This document shows, in pieces, positions 1 through 5,338 of a stretch of DNA of 6,134 nucleotides (its first letter is position 1; each line of letters begins with the position of its first letter). The stretch spans positions 1-6,134 of the forward strand of contig LVVU01000117.1 of the NCBI GenBank assembly GCA_006954465.1. Direction: 5' to 3'. The DNA is from Candidatus Methanoprimaticola hominis. GTDB taxonomy: Archaea > Thermoplasmatota > Thermoplasmata > Methanomassiliicoccales > Methanomethylophilaceae. The notes beneath the pieces were generated by a model that searched no databases, was not told where the DNA came from, and was given only the letters and a program-made list of their open reading frames with translations. The translations under genes were made by a program, and so were the position numbers.

Positions 1-145
1 GATTTGTACAGCCTGTAAGTCGCCGGATTGACCGTCCATTCGGGATTCTTACCAATTTTCTTGTAAGTCACCTTTCAACCCTATATGTCCAAGAGGCAAC
101 CCGGTTCGGACGAACCATTATCTCTTCTGCGACCGATTTCCAATC
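1..145. promoter_or_regulatory. Left-edge control region, possible divergent promoter and start of a leftward gene
   Basis: No gene can be established here. An AT box (CTATATG, 81-87) could serve the rightward gene at 146. Its complement (CATATAG) could serve a leftward gene leaving the window. On the minus strand all three frames are open to the edge. The most protein-like begins at a GTG near 71 and reads VTYKKIGKNPEWTVNPATYR; another begins at an ATG near 39. The octamer TGTAAGTC occurs twice (about 15 and 62). Frame, start and product of any leftward gene cannot be decided from so short a piece. Confidence 0.25.
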
Positions 146-550
146 ATGACTCGGGAATCATGCCCCGGAAAGGGGAACGGATGCGGAGAAGGCCGTGCCT
201 TCCGCGAGATGTGCAGCGACATGGGAAACTACGCCCCGGACACTCTGAAGGCGATACAGAAGCTGGATCCACAGCTCGTAGAGACGATCAGCGTCATGGA
301 CAGGGTGATGGTCGAGGACGGCGCACTGGATAGGAAGACCAAGAGGCTCATCGCCCTCGCCTGCGTGGCGGTGAGGATGTGCGACGACTGCGTCTACGCC
401 CAGGCGAAGGTCGCCAAGAACTACGGCGCCACCAAGGAGGAGATCCTCGAGGCGCTGAACGTGGCGATGCTCACAGGCGGCGTCCCCAGCTGGTCGGCGG
501 CCAAGGGCGGGATCGCCAGGCTGTTCTCCGAATGGGATGAGGAGGACTGA
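146..550 (+). CDS. AhpD-like / carboxymuconolactone decarboxylase family protein
   Basis: This 134-residue protein has the all-helical CMD/AhpD core. It carries a CxxC pair (C79-D-D-C82) in a helix beginning at about residue 66, followed by the typical stretch GATKEEILEAL (94-104) and a small-residue segment near 109-121. Family members include alkylhydroperoxidase partners, decarboxylases and many uncharacterised thiol proteins of anaerobes, so a thiol redox role in the cytoplasm is plausible but unproven. Relative to AhpD (Glu118, Cys130, His132, Cys133, His137) the matching positions are R67, C79, D81, C82 and Q86, so the acid and histidines of the proton relay are absent. The N-terminus adds cysteines C6, C13 and C23. 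The ATG at 146 has no Shine-Dalgarno site but lies downstream of AT-rich boxes, so it may be nearly leaderless; an ATG at 209 (residue 22) is the alternative start. A hairpin follows the stop. Confidence 0.85.
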   Translation: MTRESCPGKGNGCGEGRAFREMCSDMGNYAPDTLKAIQKLDPQLVETISVMDRVMVEDGALDRKTKRLIALACVAVRMCDDCVYAQAKVAKNYGATKEEILEALNVAMLTGGVPSWSAAKGGIARLFSEWDEED

Positions 551-557
551 ACGAACC

Positions 558-581
558 GGGCCGGCGGAGCCTCGTCGGCCC
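558..581. terminator. GC-rich hairpin between convergent genes
   Basis: GGGCCG (558-563) pairs with CGGCCC (576-581). The stem can extend inward to about 10 bp with two G-T pairs, leaving a four-base loop. It lies 8 nt past the stop of the AhpD-like gene and 25 nt from the stop of the convergent PAP2 gene, so it could end transcripts from both sides. There is no long T run, so its role is inferred from position and symmetry. Confidence 0.5.
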
Positions 582-605
582 TTCCATCATATCTCGACGG
601 GATGA

Positions 606-1151
606 TCAGGGATCGTTCCGCACCCTCGGATCGGGCAGACCCTGGAAGTACGGCACCCGACGGTCCATGAACCATATGACCGCGTAGGCGACGGCCATCC
701 CGACGATCGCCCCTGCGAGGACGTCCGTCGGCCAATGCACCCCCAGATAGATCCTCGATACACCGACGAGCGATGCGAATGCGAGCGCCGGGATCCCCCA
801 TCTTCTATTATAATAGGATATACAGAACGCGGCCGCGAACGAATGGGCCGTATGCCCCGAAGGGAAGGAGGCTGATGTCGGCGGATCCACTATCGGAACG
901 AGATCCTCCACCTCGAAGGGCCTCGGACGGTCGAAGACCGGCTTCATGACCAGATCCACGACGATGTATGTGACGGCGAGGGCTACGATGACCGCCACGC
1001 CGATCCTCCGATAGCGCATGGAGCAGGTCATCACGAACGCGGCGATCAGCCATATCGCGGCGTTGGAAGCAGCATATGTGACGGAGACCATCAACGGATC
1101 GAGCATGGGCGATGCGCCCTGCATCCATTCGATGATACCGAGTTCCGACAT
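606..1151 (-). CDS. PAP2-family membrane phosphatase (phosphatidic acid / undecaprenyl-PP phosphatase-like)
   Basis: This 181-residue integral membrane protein carries the full three-part PAP2 signature. Motif 1 is K70-x6-R77-P78 (KPVFDRPRP), motif 2 is P97-S98-G99-H100, and motif 3 is S132-R133-x5-H139 continuing as WPTD. H139 would be the phospho-accepting nucleophile and H100 the acid/base, by family knowledge. Hydrophobic segments lie near 30-45, 50-69, 118-136 and 144-162, with a weaker one at 103-113. The family removes phosphate from lipid phosphates or isoprenoid pyrophosphates at the membrane surface; the archaeal substrate cannot be read from sequence. It lies 44 bp downstream of isocitrate dehydrogenase on the same strand, with a hairpin between, so co-transcription is uncertain. 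No Shine-Dalgarno site is seen before the ATG. Length is typical for a minimal PAP2 protein. Confidence 0.92.
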   Translation of the reverse strand: MSELGIIEWMQGASPMLDPLMVSVTYAASNAAIWLIAAFVMTCSMRYRRIGVAVIVALAVTYIVVDLVMKPVFDRPRPFEVEDLVPIVDPPTSASFPSGHTAHSFAAAFCISYYNRRWGIPALAFASLVGVSRIYLGVHWPTDVLAGAIVGMAVAYAVIWFMDRRVPYFQGLPDPRVRNDP

Positions 1152-1163
1152 GGGGTGAATGAT

Positions 1164-1186
1164 GGGCCGCCCTCGTCGGACGGCCC
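1164..1186 (-). terminator. Hairpin downstream of isocitrate dehydrogenase
   Basis: GGGCCG (1164-1169) pairs perfectly with CGGCCC (1181-1186), with two further inner pairs after a mismatch. It lies 9 nt past the isocitrate dehydrogenase stop and just before the PAP2 start. It resembles the hairpin at 558-581 in stem sequence and in holding CTCGTCGG. A terminator or attenuating structure is inferred; there is no strong T tract. Confidence 0.45.
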
Positions 1187-1195
1187 GGTTTACGA

Positions 1196-2419
1196 TCAGT
1201 TCTTGGCCTTCGCGACGGCTTCGTCAACGTAGCCCTGCCAGACCTTCTCCAGGTCCGCCCTCTGCATGGTGTCCATGACATACTGGGCGAACTCGTCCCC
1301 GGTTGCTCCGGTGTCCCTGCCGGTCATCCTGAGCTTGCGCTCGAACTGGCAGCAGACATCCAGGGCCATGCCGAGCTTCCTGGCTTTGTCGGACTCGCCG
1401 ATGTGGTCCATCATCATGGCGACAGCCTTGATCATGCTGCACGGATCGGCGTACTGGGCCCTGCCCTCGGTGACCATCCTGGGCGCGGAGCCGTGGATGG
1501 CCTCGAACATAGCATACCTCTTTCCGATGTTGGCGGAACCGGCGGTTCCGACACCGCCCTGGATCTGGGCGGCCTCGTCGGTGATGATGTCGCCGTACAG
1601 GTTGGGCAGGACGAAGACCTTGAAGTCGGACCTGCGGGCGGGGTCGATTAGCTTGGCGGTGGTGATGTCGATGAACCACACGTCGTGCTTGACCTCGGGG
1701 TACTCCTTGCCGATCTCGTCCGCGAGATCCACGAACAGACCGTCGGTGGTCTTGATGATGTTGGCCTTGACGATGATGGAGACGTAGTTCTTACCCGTCT
1801 TCTTAGCGTGCTCGAATCCAGCGCGGATGATCCTCTCGGTACCCTGCCTGGTGGCGACGCAGTAGTCCATGGCCAGGTCGTCGGTGACGAAGAATCCGTC
1901 CGATCCCAGCGCGTAGGATCCCTCGGTGTTCTCCCTGTAGAAGGTCCAGTCGATGCCCAGCTCGGGGACGCTGACGGGACGGACGTTGGCGAACAGGTCG
2001 AGCTCCTTCCTCATGGCGACGTTGGCGCTCTCGATGTTGGGCCAGGGGTCTCCCTTGGCAGGGGTGGTGGTGGGTCCTTTGAGAATAACGTGGCACTTCT
2101 TCAGTTCCTCGAGGGTGTCGTCGGGGATGGCCTTCAGGACCTCCGCGCGCCTCTCGATGGTGAGTCCGTCGATCTGCCTGATCTCGACCTTCCCGGCCGC
2201 GATCTTGTCAGCCAGGAGGAACTCCATGACCTTCTGGGCGGATGCGCAGATGTAGGGTCCGATTCCGTCCCCTCCGCACACGCCGATGATGAGCTTGTCC
2301 AGCTTGGAGTAGTCGATCCAATCGCCCTCGGCCTTGAGCCTCTCGACCCTCTCGAGCTGCTTCCTGAGAAGCTGGCCGTACTTCTCCTGCGCTACCTGGA
2401 TGGCTTTCTCGTCAACCAT
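1196..2419 (-). CDS. icd: Isocitrate dehydrogenase (isocitrate/isopropylmalate dehydrogenase family)
   Basis: This 407-residue cytoplasmic enzyme should oxidatively decarboxylate isocitrate to 2-oxoglutarate, which in an anaerobe mainly feeds glutamate synthesis. The substrate loop S131-x-N133-x3-R137 with R147 reproduces the E. coli Icd spacing (S113, N115, R119, R129) and argues against isopropylmalate dehydrogenase. Other landmarks are YRENTEG (161-167), K218 in VKAN, D251, and the family signature from N273 (NLYGDIITDEAA, metal ligands D277 and D281). The nucleotide loop is H309-GSAP-R314-M315. At the positions that set cofactor in E. coli (K344, Y345) it has R and M, so NADP versus NAD is not settled. 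An N-terminal helical extension of about 40 residues precedes the Rossmann-like start LIIGVCGGDGIGP. The ATG is supported by an AT box about 40 bp upstream, implying a short leader. Confidence 0.93.
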   Translation of the reverse strand: MVDEKAIQVAQEKYGQLLRKQLERVERLKAEGDWIDYSKLDKLIIGVCGGDGIGPYICASAQKVMEFLLADKIAAGKVEIRQIDGLTIERRAEVLKAIPDDTLEELKKCHVILKGPTTTPAKGDPWPNIESANVAMRKELDLFANVRPVSVPELGIDWTFYRENTEGSYALGSDGFFVTDDLAMDYCVATRQGTERIIRAGFEHAKKTGKNYVSIIVKANIIKTTDGLFVDLADEIGKEYPEVKHDVWFIDITTAKLIDPARRSDFKVFVLPNLYGDIITDEAAQIQGGVGTAGSANIGKRYAMFEAIHGSAPRMVTEGRAQYADPCSMIKAVAMMMDHIGESDKARKLGMALDVCCQFERKLRMTGRDTGATGDEFAQYVMDTMQRADLEKVWQGYVDEAVAKAKN

Positions 2420-2452
2420 TTGTATCGGATGGAGGGATGCGCGCGGGGTATT

Positions 2453-2917
2453 TCAACACTTATATCGCGAACGAATGGACAGACCGTCGGAACGATGGGG
2501 AGGCCCGCCTCGATGGATTCGGAGGATGCGATCTCGCCTTAGTCCGTCCATTGATCCCCAGACGACCTGACAGGATGCCACGACGAATGCCATCGGGTTC
2601 TCGGGATCGCACCTGATCTCGCGGAGCTCCCCCGGTGTGACGACCATGTAATCGTACATGCGGCCGGCCCTTCCCGCGGCTCCTCTGGCGATCTCCGCCC
2701 TCCGGGCCCTGGAATCGACAGGCGACTCGGCTATTACCAGAATCCCACGGCCGTTGTCGTATGTCGCGACAGCCACCGGATCGAGGTTCTTCGCTATTCC
2801 CGAGACCGCACGCTCCAATCCCCTGTCAGCCATGATATCGGAAGCAGGATGTGTCAGGTGGTACTTGGGAACTTTGCCCTCTCCGAACCGGGATGCACTC
2901 GGTTCGGAATCCGACAT
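2453..2917 (-). CDS. Nucleotidyltransferase-like protein lacking the catalytic signature
   Basis: From the ATG at 2917 the product is 154 residues. The middle (about 49-121) resembles the minimal nucleotidyltransferase fold: a strand (ILVIAES, 59-65), an Arg-rich helix (RARRAEIARGAAGRAG, 70-85), a strand (YDYMVVTPGELRE, 88-100) and an end resembling a typical final strand (CQVVW, 116-120). Active members have GS followed by a DxD pair before the first of these strands; here the region reads VAVATYDNGRG, so neither is present. The protein is probably inactive or a regulatory relative. The last 30 residues are Arg-rich and unlike a folded domain, perhaps a later extension. The frame is open further upstream to 3004, but that part falls in repeat R and in a putative TATA box, so 2917 is preferred. 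No Shine-Dalgarno site is seen. Family assignment is by eye and tentative. Confidence 0.5.
   Translation of the reverse strand: MSDSEPSASRFGEGKVPKYHLTHPASDIMADRGLERAVSGIAKNLDPVAVATYDNGRGILVIAESPVDSRARRAEIARGAAGRAGRMYDYMVVTPGELREIRCDPENPMAFVVASCQVVWGSMDGLRRDRILRIHRGGPPHRSDGLSIRSRYKC
2458..2467 (-). promoter_or_regulatory. TATA box for isocitrate dehydrogenase
   Basis: The minus strand reads CGATATAAGT. Using the archaeal spacing of about 26 nt from TATA box to start site, transcription would begin near 2436 and leave a leader of about 17 nt before the ATG at 2419. The box overlaps the last codons of the upstream ORF, so the dehydrogenase probably has its own promoter. Confidence 0.5.
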
Positions 2918-3004
2918 GCCCACTCGGATATCCCGACCGTTACAACCGAAGCCGTCACGAAGCGAATGCGGGAGACTCGCAGTGCTGCATGCAGTCCCAC
3001 GCAT

Positions 3005-3012
3005 CTTATACC
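3005..3012. promoter_or_regulatory. AT box in left R copy, possibly bidirectional
   Basis: Plus strand CTTATACC; minus strand GGTATAAG, a good archaeal TATA match. Leftward it would start transcription near 2983, ahead of the gene at 2917. Rightward it would start near 3034, ahead of the small ORF at 3068. Spacing to the small ORF equals that in the right copy (about 60 bp). Confidence 0.4.
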
Positions 3013-3030
3013 ATAAGAGTGAAGGGGAGT

Positions 3031-3057
3031 CCTGGAGAGGCTAAGACCCTCTCCAGG
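3031..3057 (+). other. Leader hairpin in left R copy
   Basis: CCTGGAGAGG (3031-3040) and CCTCTCCAGG (3048-3057) form a perfect 10-bp inverted repeat with a 7-nt loop. The 3' arm covers most of a weak Shine-Dalgarno-like AGGT (3055-3058) 9 nt before the small ORF. The right copy keeps a 9-bp version. Confidence 0.6.
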
Positions 3058-3067
3058 TCGAGCTTAG

Positions 3068-3265
3068 ATGACAACAACATCTAAGGACGGGAGGATAAAA
3101 ATCCTCGAGACCTTGCTCGATGCATTGCGCATCATCGCGAAGGTCTTTGCTGTAAGGCAGGTCGGAGCCTGGCCCGGCTTGGGGCCTGCCCAGGCCGTAG
3201 CACCGACCTGGGTATTTCCACCCTCCATCTCCCTCGGATTCACGATGCATCTCGTGTGTCTTTAA
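3068..3265 (+). pseudogene. Small ORF of repeat R, left copy, read through after loss of its stop
   Basis: It starts ATG directly after an in-frame TAG (3065-3067), so the start is well bounded. The first 27 codons match the right-copy peptide: MTTT, then 23 residues from SKDGRIKILE to IAKVF that are identical to the right copy, with only two synonymous codon differences (CTC/CTT, CGC/CGT). A 5-nt deletion relative to the right copy then replaces the ending Asp-Leu-Leu-stop. The frame runs on through the GC-rich folded segment for 65 residues in total. The added tail is Pro/Gly/Val-rich and looks like translated non-coding sequence. It is probably a decayed or altered copy of the 31-residue peptide. 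No known family is recognised. Confidence 0.4.
3158..3210 (+). other. GC-rich folded segment after the small ORF, left copy
   Basis: CAGGTCGG (3158-3165) pairs perfectly with CCGACCTG (3203-3210). An inner GCCTGG...CCAGGC stem and a further GGCCC/GGGCC pairing are possible within. A pyrimidine-rich stretch follows. It may be a transcript terminator or a stable RNA end for the small-ORF message. Confidence 0.5.
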
Positions 3266-3269
3266 CCTT

Positions 3270-3319
3270 CCGTCGGAACGTCTGCCGGTCCGTCGGAACG
3301 TCTGCCGGTCCGTCAGAAC
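3270..3319. repeat. 20-bp tandem repeat, two and a half units
   Basis: The unit CCGTCGGAACGTCTGCCGGT occurs at 3270-3289 and 3290-3309 without change, then a partial unit CCGTCAGAAC with one change at 3310-3319. The first unit overlaps the end of repeat R. The partial unit contains the stop codon and last codon of the AAA gene. Confidence 0.95.
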
Positions 3320-4993
3320 CGTTCACGATGCTGCAACAGATGAAGCAGATGACATCGTAGTGTGATACTCTCGGTCTTCACTGCAGCCTTCGATCCGTCG
3401 AAAGCGATGCCGTACAGCAACACCCTGCCGCTCAAAGGATGCGTGTATGACTTCTCATGGATCTGCTTCAGACCCGATTCAGCGAGAGCATCGATGTCTC
3501 CGCCATCGATCCTTTTGCGCTTCAGTTCCAGCAAGACATGAGGCAGATAGGATCTGCGGCTCTCGAGGAGTATGTCGCAATACCCGTTGCCGGCATGGAT
3601 CTCGTTCAGGATCCTGTACGGACCCTCAAGATACATCAACAAGGATATGCAGAGGATCTCATAGGCATGCTCATGGGACATGACCTTCGGGTCGATGGAC
3701 ATCGCCAGATCTCCGAACGAGTCCGCGACGGCAACCGCATCTCCAGATACCACCGCTTTCGCGAGTTCGCGGATCCTCTGCCCTGTCCTTCCCATGCGCC
3801 TGAGGAAGCGATCTTCAAAGACCCCAGACACCTCCTTGTTAGGGATCCGAAGCCTGTATTCTCCGACCTCTCCCGTAGGTATCGCACTCAGATACCCCGA
3901 CATTATCATCACAGAGAACAGATCCCGTGCCTCTCCGCCATCCGAGATATCGGAATAAACCACGGTGTCGGAGATGTGCTTCGTAACCCCATCTCCTGTA
4001 GCGATCTTTCTGAAATCTTCGTAGATGTCTGCTCCGAGCCCGTCCACCAGATTCTCAATTATGTCATTCCCGCTGGTCGATGCCCAGTACGGACCCGGTC
4101 TGAATCCTTCCGACACATAATTGAGGATGCTCCATGGATTGTATACGTCCGCGTCACCGAAACGATACCCGTCATACCACATCCTGGCTTCGTCGAACCT
4201 GTCCGGATGACCGTAATACTCGCAGAGCTTCCTCACCTCCTCACCCGTGAAGCCGAAAGCCTCGTCGAACTCCGTCGAGAAGACACTGTTCGTGTACAGA
4301 TTGTTGAGACCTGAGAATATGCTCTCACGCCCCACCTTCATAACTCCCGTGACAACCGCGAACTTCAGGAACTCGTTCCCTTTCAGTGCTCCGCCTAGAA
4401 GAGACCTGAGGAAATCGAGTATCCTCTTGCGATTCACATCGTCCCTCGCATTGTTCATCGCATTATCGTACTCGTCGATCAGGACGATTACCTTGCTGCC
4501 GTGATGTTTGCCGAGCAGGAATATCAGAATCTGGAGAGCTTGGGAGTAGTCTGCATCCTCGTTCTGATCATATATGTCCATGAAGCGCTTCTTCATAGGG
4601 CCGCATACATCCGAATCGACCAGATACGAGAAACAATCATACATCATCGCGATCGAGAGTTCGATCTTCCTTAGGAAATCCTCATACGTGCCGTCCCCGA
4701 CATCCTTCAGATCCAGATAGACGACGGTGTTGGCATTCTTCTCCGGATCATCGGGACGAATACGGGATATCTCCAAACCATCGAACCATGTATTGCCCGC
4801 ATACTCCCTGTTCAGATAGGCATCGAGGGAATAAGCTTTTTCCGAAACGTCTCGGACGCGTGAATAAGAACACCTCCTTACCTCTTCCTACGATCCGATC
4901 TACAAGCCAGGACTTGTCCACGAAATAGAGATCGAGATCACGTAGCTTCTTGAAATCCTGGATTCCTATCGGGATCTCTCTCATGAATCTCAT
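3313..4993 (-). pseudogene. AAA-ATPase / PD-(D/E)XK nuclease-like (DUF1703-type) gene, frameshifted
   Basis: Two minus-strand frames make one protein. The first part (4993 to 4832, 54 residues) holds the family opening IPIGIQDFKKLRD, FVDKS and the Walker A-like RPRRFGKSL. The second part (from 4824, 503 residues) resumes at DAYLNREYAGNTWFDG. It carries Walker B KVIVLIDEYDNAM (D171, E172 in joined numbering) and a following VVTGVMKVGRESIFSGLNN segment. The C-terminal nuclease-like core is GYCDILLE then HVLLELK (about D471, E487, K489). Between GKSL and DAY only 7 nt (4825-4831) remain, where the family NLSML segment needs 15, so 8 nt appear lost and the frame shifts. Joined length near 557 residues suits the family. 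These proteins are often multicopy in gut anaerobes; their role is unknown, with defence or mobile-element links only suspected. The start at 4993 lies just downstream of an AT box in repeat R; 4984 is an alternative. No TTG-initiated second product is likely. Confidence 0.88.
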
Positions 4994-5052
4994 ATCGCAA
5001 TCGTCGTTAAAGCGATTGCGCAGAACCTCGCAGTGCTGCATGCAGTCCCACG

Positions 5053-5064
5053 CATCATATATCA
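5053..5064. promoter_or_regulatory. AT box in right R copy, probable divergent promoter
   Basis: The sequence CATCATATATCA lies between the leftward AAA gene (start 4993) and the rightward small ORF (start 5119). With archaeal spacing, starts near 5033 leftward and 5084 rightward are expected, giving leaders of about 40 and 35 nt. If so, AAA start codons further upstream (5041, 5065) are excluded. Confidence 0.45.
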
Positions 5065-5081
5065 TAAGGACGAAGGGGAGT

Positions 5082-5110
5082 CCTGGAGAGTCTGAAACCC
5101 TCTCCAGGAG
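5082..5110 (+). promoter_or_regulatory. Shine-Dalgarno site of the small ORF, partly inside a hairpin
   Basis: AGGAG (5106-5110) lies 8 nt before the ATG at 5119 and is the strongest ribosome site in the window. CCTGGAGAG (5082-5090) pairs with CTCTCCAGG (5100-5108), covering the first three bases of the site. If the transcript includes the 5' arm, this fold could limit translation. Confidence 0.55.
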
Positions 5111-5118
5111 AACCAAAG

Positions 5119-5214
5119 ATGGACAAGACCCCATCTAAGGACGGGAGGATAAAAATCCTCGAGACCTTGCTTGATGCATTGCGTATCATCGCGAAGGTCT
5201 TTGACCTGCTGTAA
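5119..5214 (+). CDS. 31-residue amphipathic small protein encoded in repeat R
   Basis: The peptide begins MDKTPSKDGRIK and continues ILETLLDALRIIAKVFDLL before TAA. Residues 12-31 fit an amphipathic alpha-helix: charged residues at 15, 19, 22, 26 and 29 recur every three to four positions, and Leu, Ile, Val and Phe fill the other face. The N-terminal third is basic (K3, K7, R10, K12). Support for translation is a well-spaced AGGAG, a possible promoter 60 bp upstream, and a second copy at 3068. In the second copy the shared 23 codons differ only at two synonymous sites and the N-terminal indel is a whole codon. A hairpin overlaps the stop codon. It diverges from the AAA-nuclease gene with about 125 bp between starts. 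No family is recognised. Membrane-active peptide, small regulator or leader peptide are all possible, and no function is claimed. Confidence 0.55.
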   Translation: MDKTPSKDGRIKILETLLDALRIIAKVFDLL

Positions 5215-5269
5215 GGCAGGTCGGAGCCTGGCCCGGCTTGGGGCCTGCCCAGGCCGTAGCACCGACATG
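5203..5269 (+). other. GC-rich folded segment with two competing stems, right copy
   Basis: GACCTGC (5203-5209) pairs with GCAGGTC (5216-5222) around the small-ORF stop. The same downstream arm, as CAGGTCGG (5217-5224), can instead pair with CCGACATG (5262-5269) with one mismatch, enclosing a GCCTGG (5226-5231) / CCAGGC (5249-5254) stem. The two folds exclude each other. A terminator, attenuator or RNA stability element is inferred only from symmetry and position. Confidence 0.5.
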
Positions 5270-5338
5270 GGTATTTCCACCCTCCTTCTCCCTCGGGTTC
5301 ATGATACCTCTAGATTGTCTTTAACCTTCCGTCGGAAC

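Larger units (their letters stand above)
2976..3279 (+). repeat. Long direct repeat R, left copy
   Basis: Runs from CTCGCAGTGCTGCATGCAG to TTCCGTCGGAAC and matches 5027-5338 in the same orientation, with scattered substitutions and a few short indels. Contents in order are an AT box, a 10-bp hairpin, a small rightward ORF, a GC-rich folded segment and a pyrimidine-rich tail. Differences from the right copy include 3 nt fewer near the small-ORF start and 5 nt fewer at its end. It sits 58 bp upstream of the leftward nucleotidyltransferase-like gene. No transposase or terminal inverted repeat is seen. Confidence 0.93.
5027..5338 (+). repeat. Long direct repeat R, right copy
   Basis: Matches 2976-3279 in the same orientation, from CTCGCAGTGCTGCATGCAG to TTCCGTCGGAAC. 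It begins 33 bp upstream of the leftward AAA gene start and ends 149 bp before the topo VI-B start. It holds the intact version of the small ORF. Homologous recombination between the two copies would remove about 2.05 kb containing the whole AAA gene. Confidence 0.93.

Noticed and set aside
1685..2542. Long plus-strand ORF (285 codons) opposite isocitrate dehydrogenase
   Set aside because: Antisense shadow: its Gly/Val/Asp/Leu-rich product comes from the codon bias of the well-supported minus-strand gene.
3041..3250. Minus-strand ORFs in both R copies (also 5062-5280) sharing the peptide QGLEDFYPPVLR
   Set aside because: The shared peptide follows from the repeat identity. The two substitutions in it change amino acids in this frame (Ala/Thr, Glu/Lys) but are silent in the plus-strand small ORF.
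3270..3319. CRISPR-like array
   Set aside because: The 20-bp units abut directly with no spacers and number only two and a half.
3457..4314. Long plus-strand ORF (285 codons) opposite the AAA gene
   Set aside because: The minus strand encodes clear Walker B and nuclease motifs across the same stretch; the plus product has no recognisable domain.
4825..4831. Programmed ribosomal frameshift in the AAA gene
   Set aside because: Conserved codons after Walker A are missing and no slippery sequence is seen, so deletion explains the change better.
2976..5338. Classical insertion sequence or composite transposon
   Set aside because: No transposase, no terminal inverted repeats within R and no clear target-site duplication could be seen.
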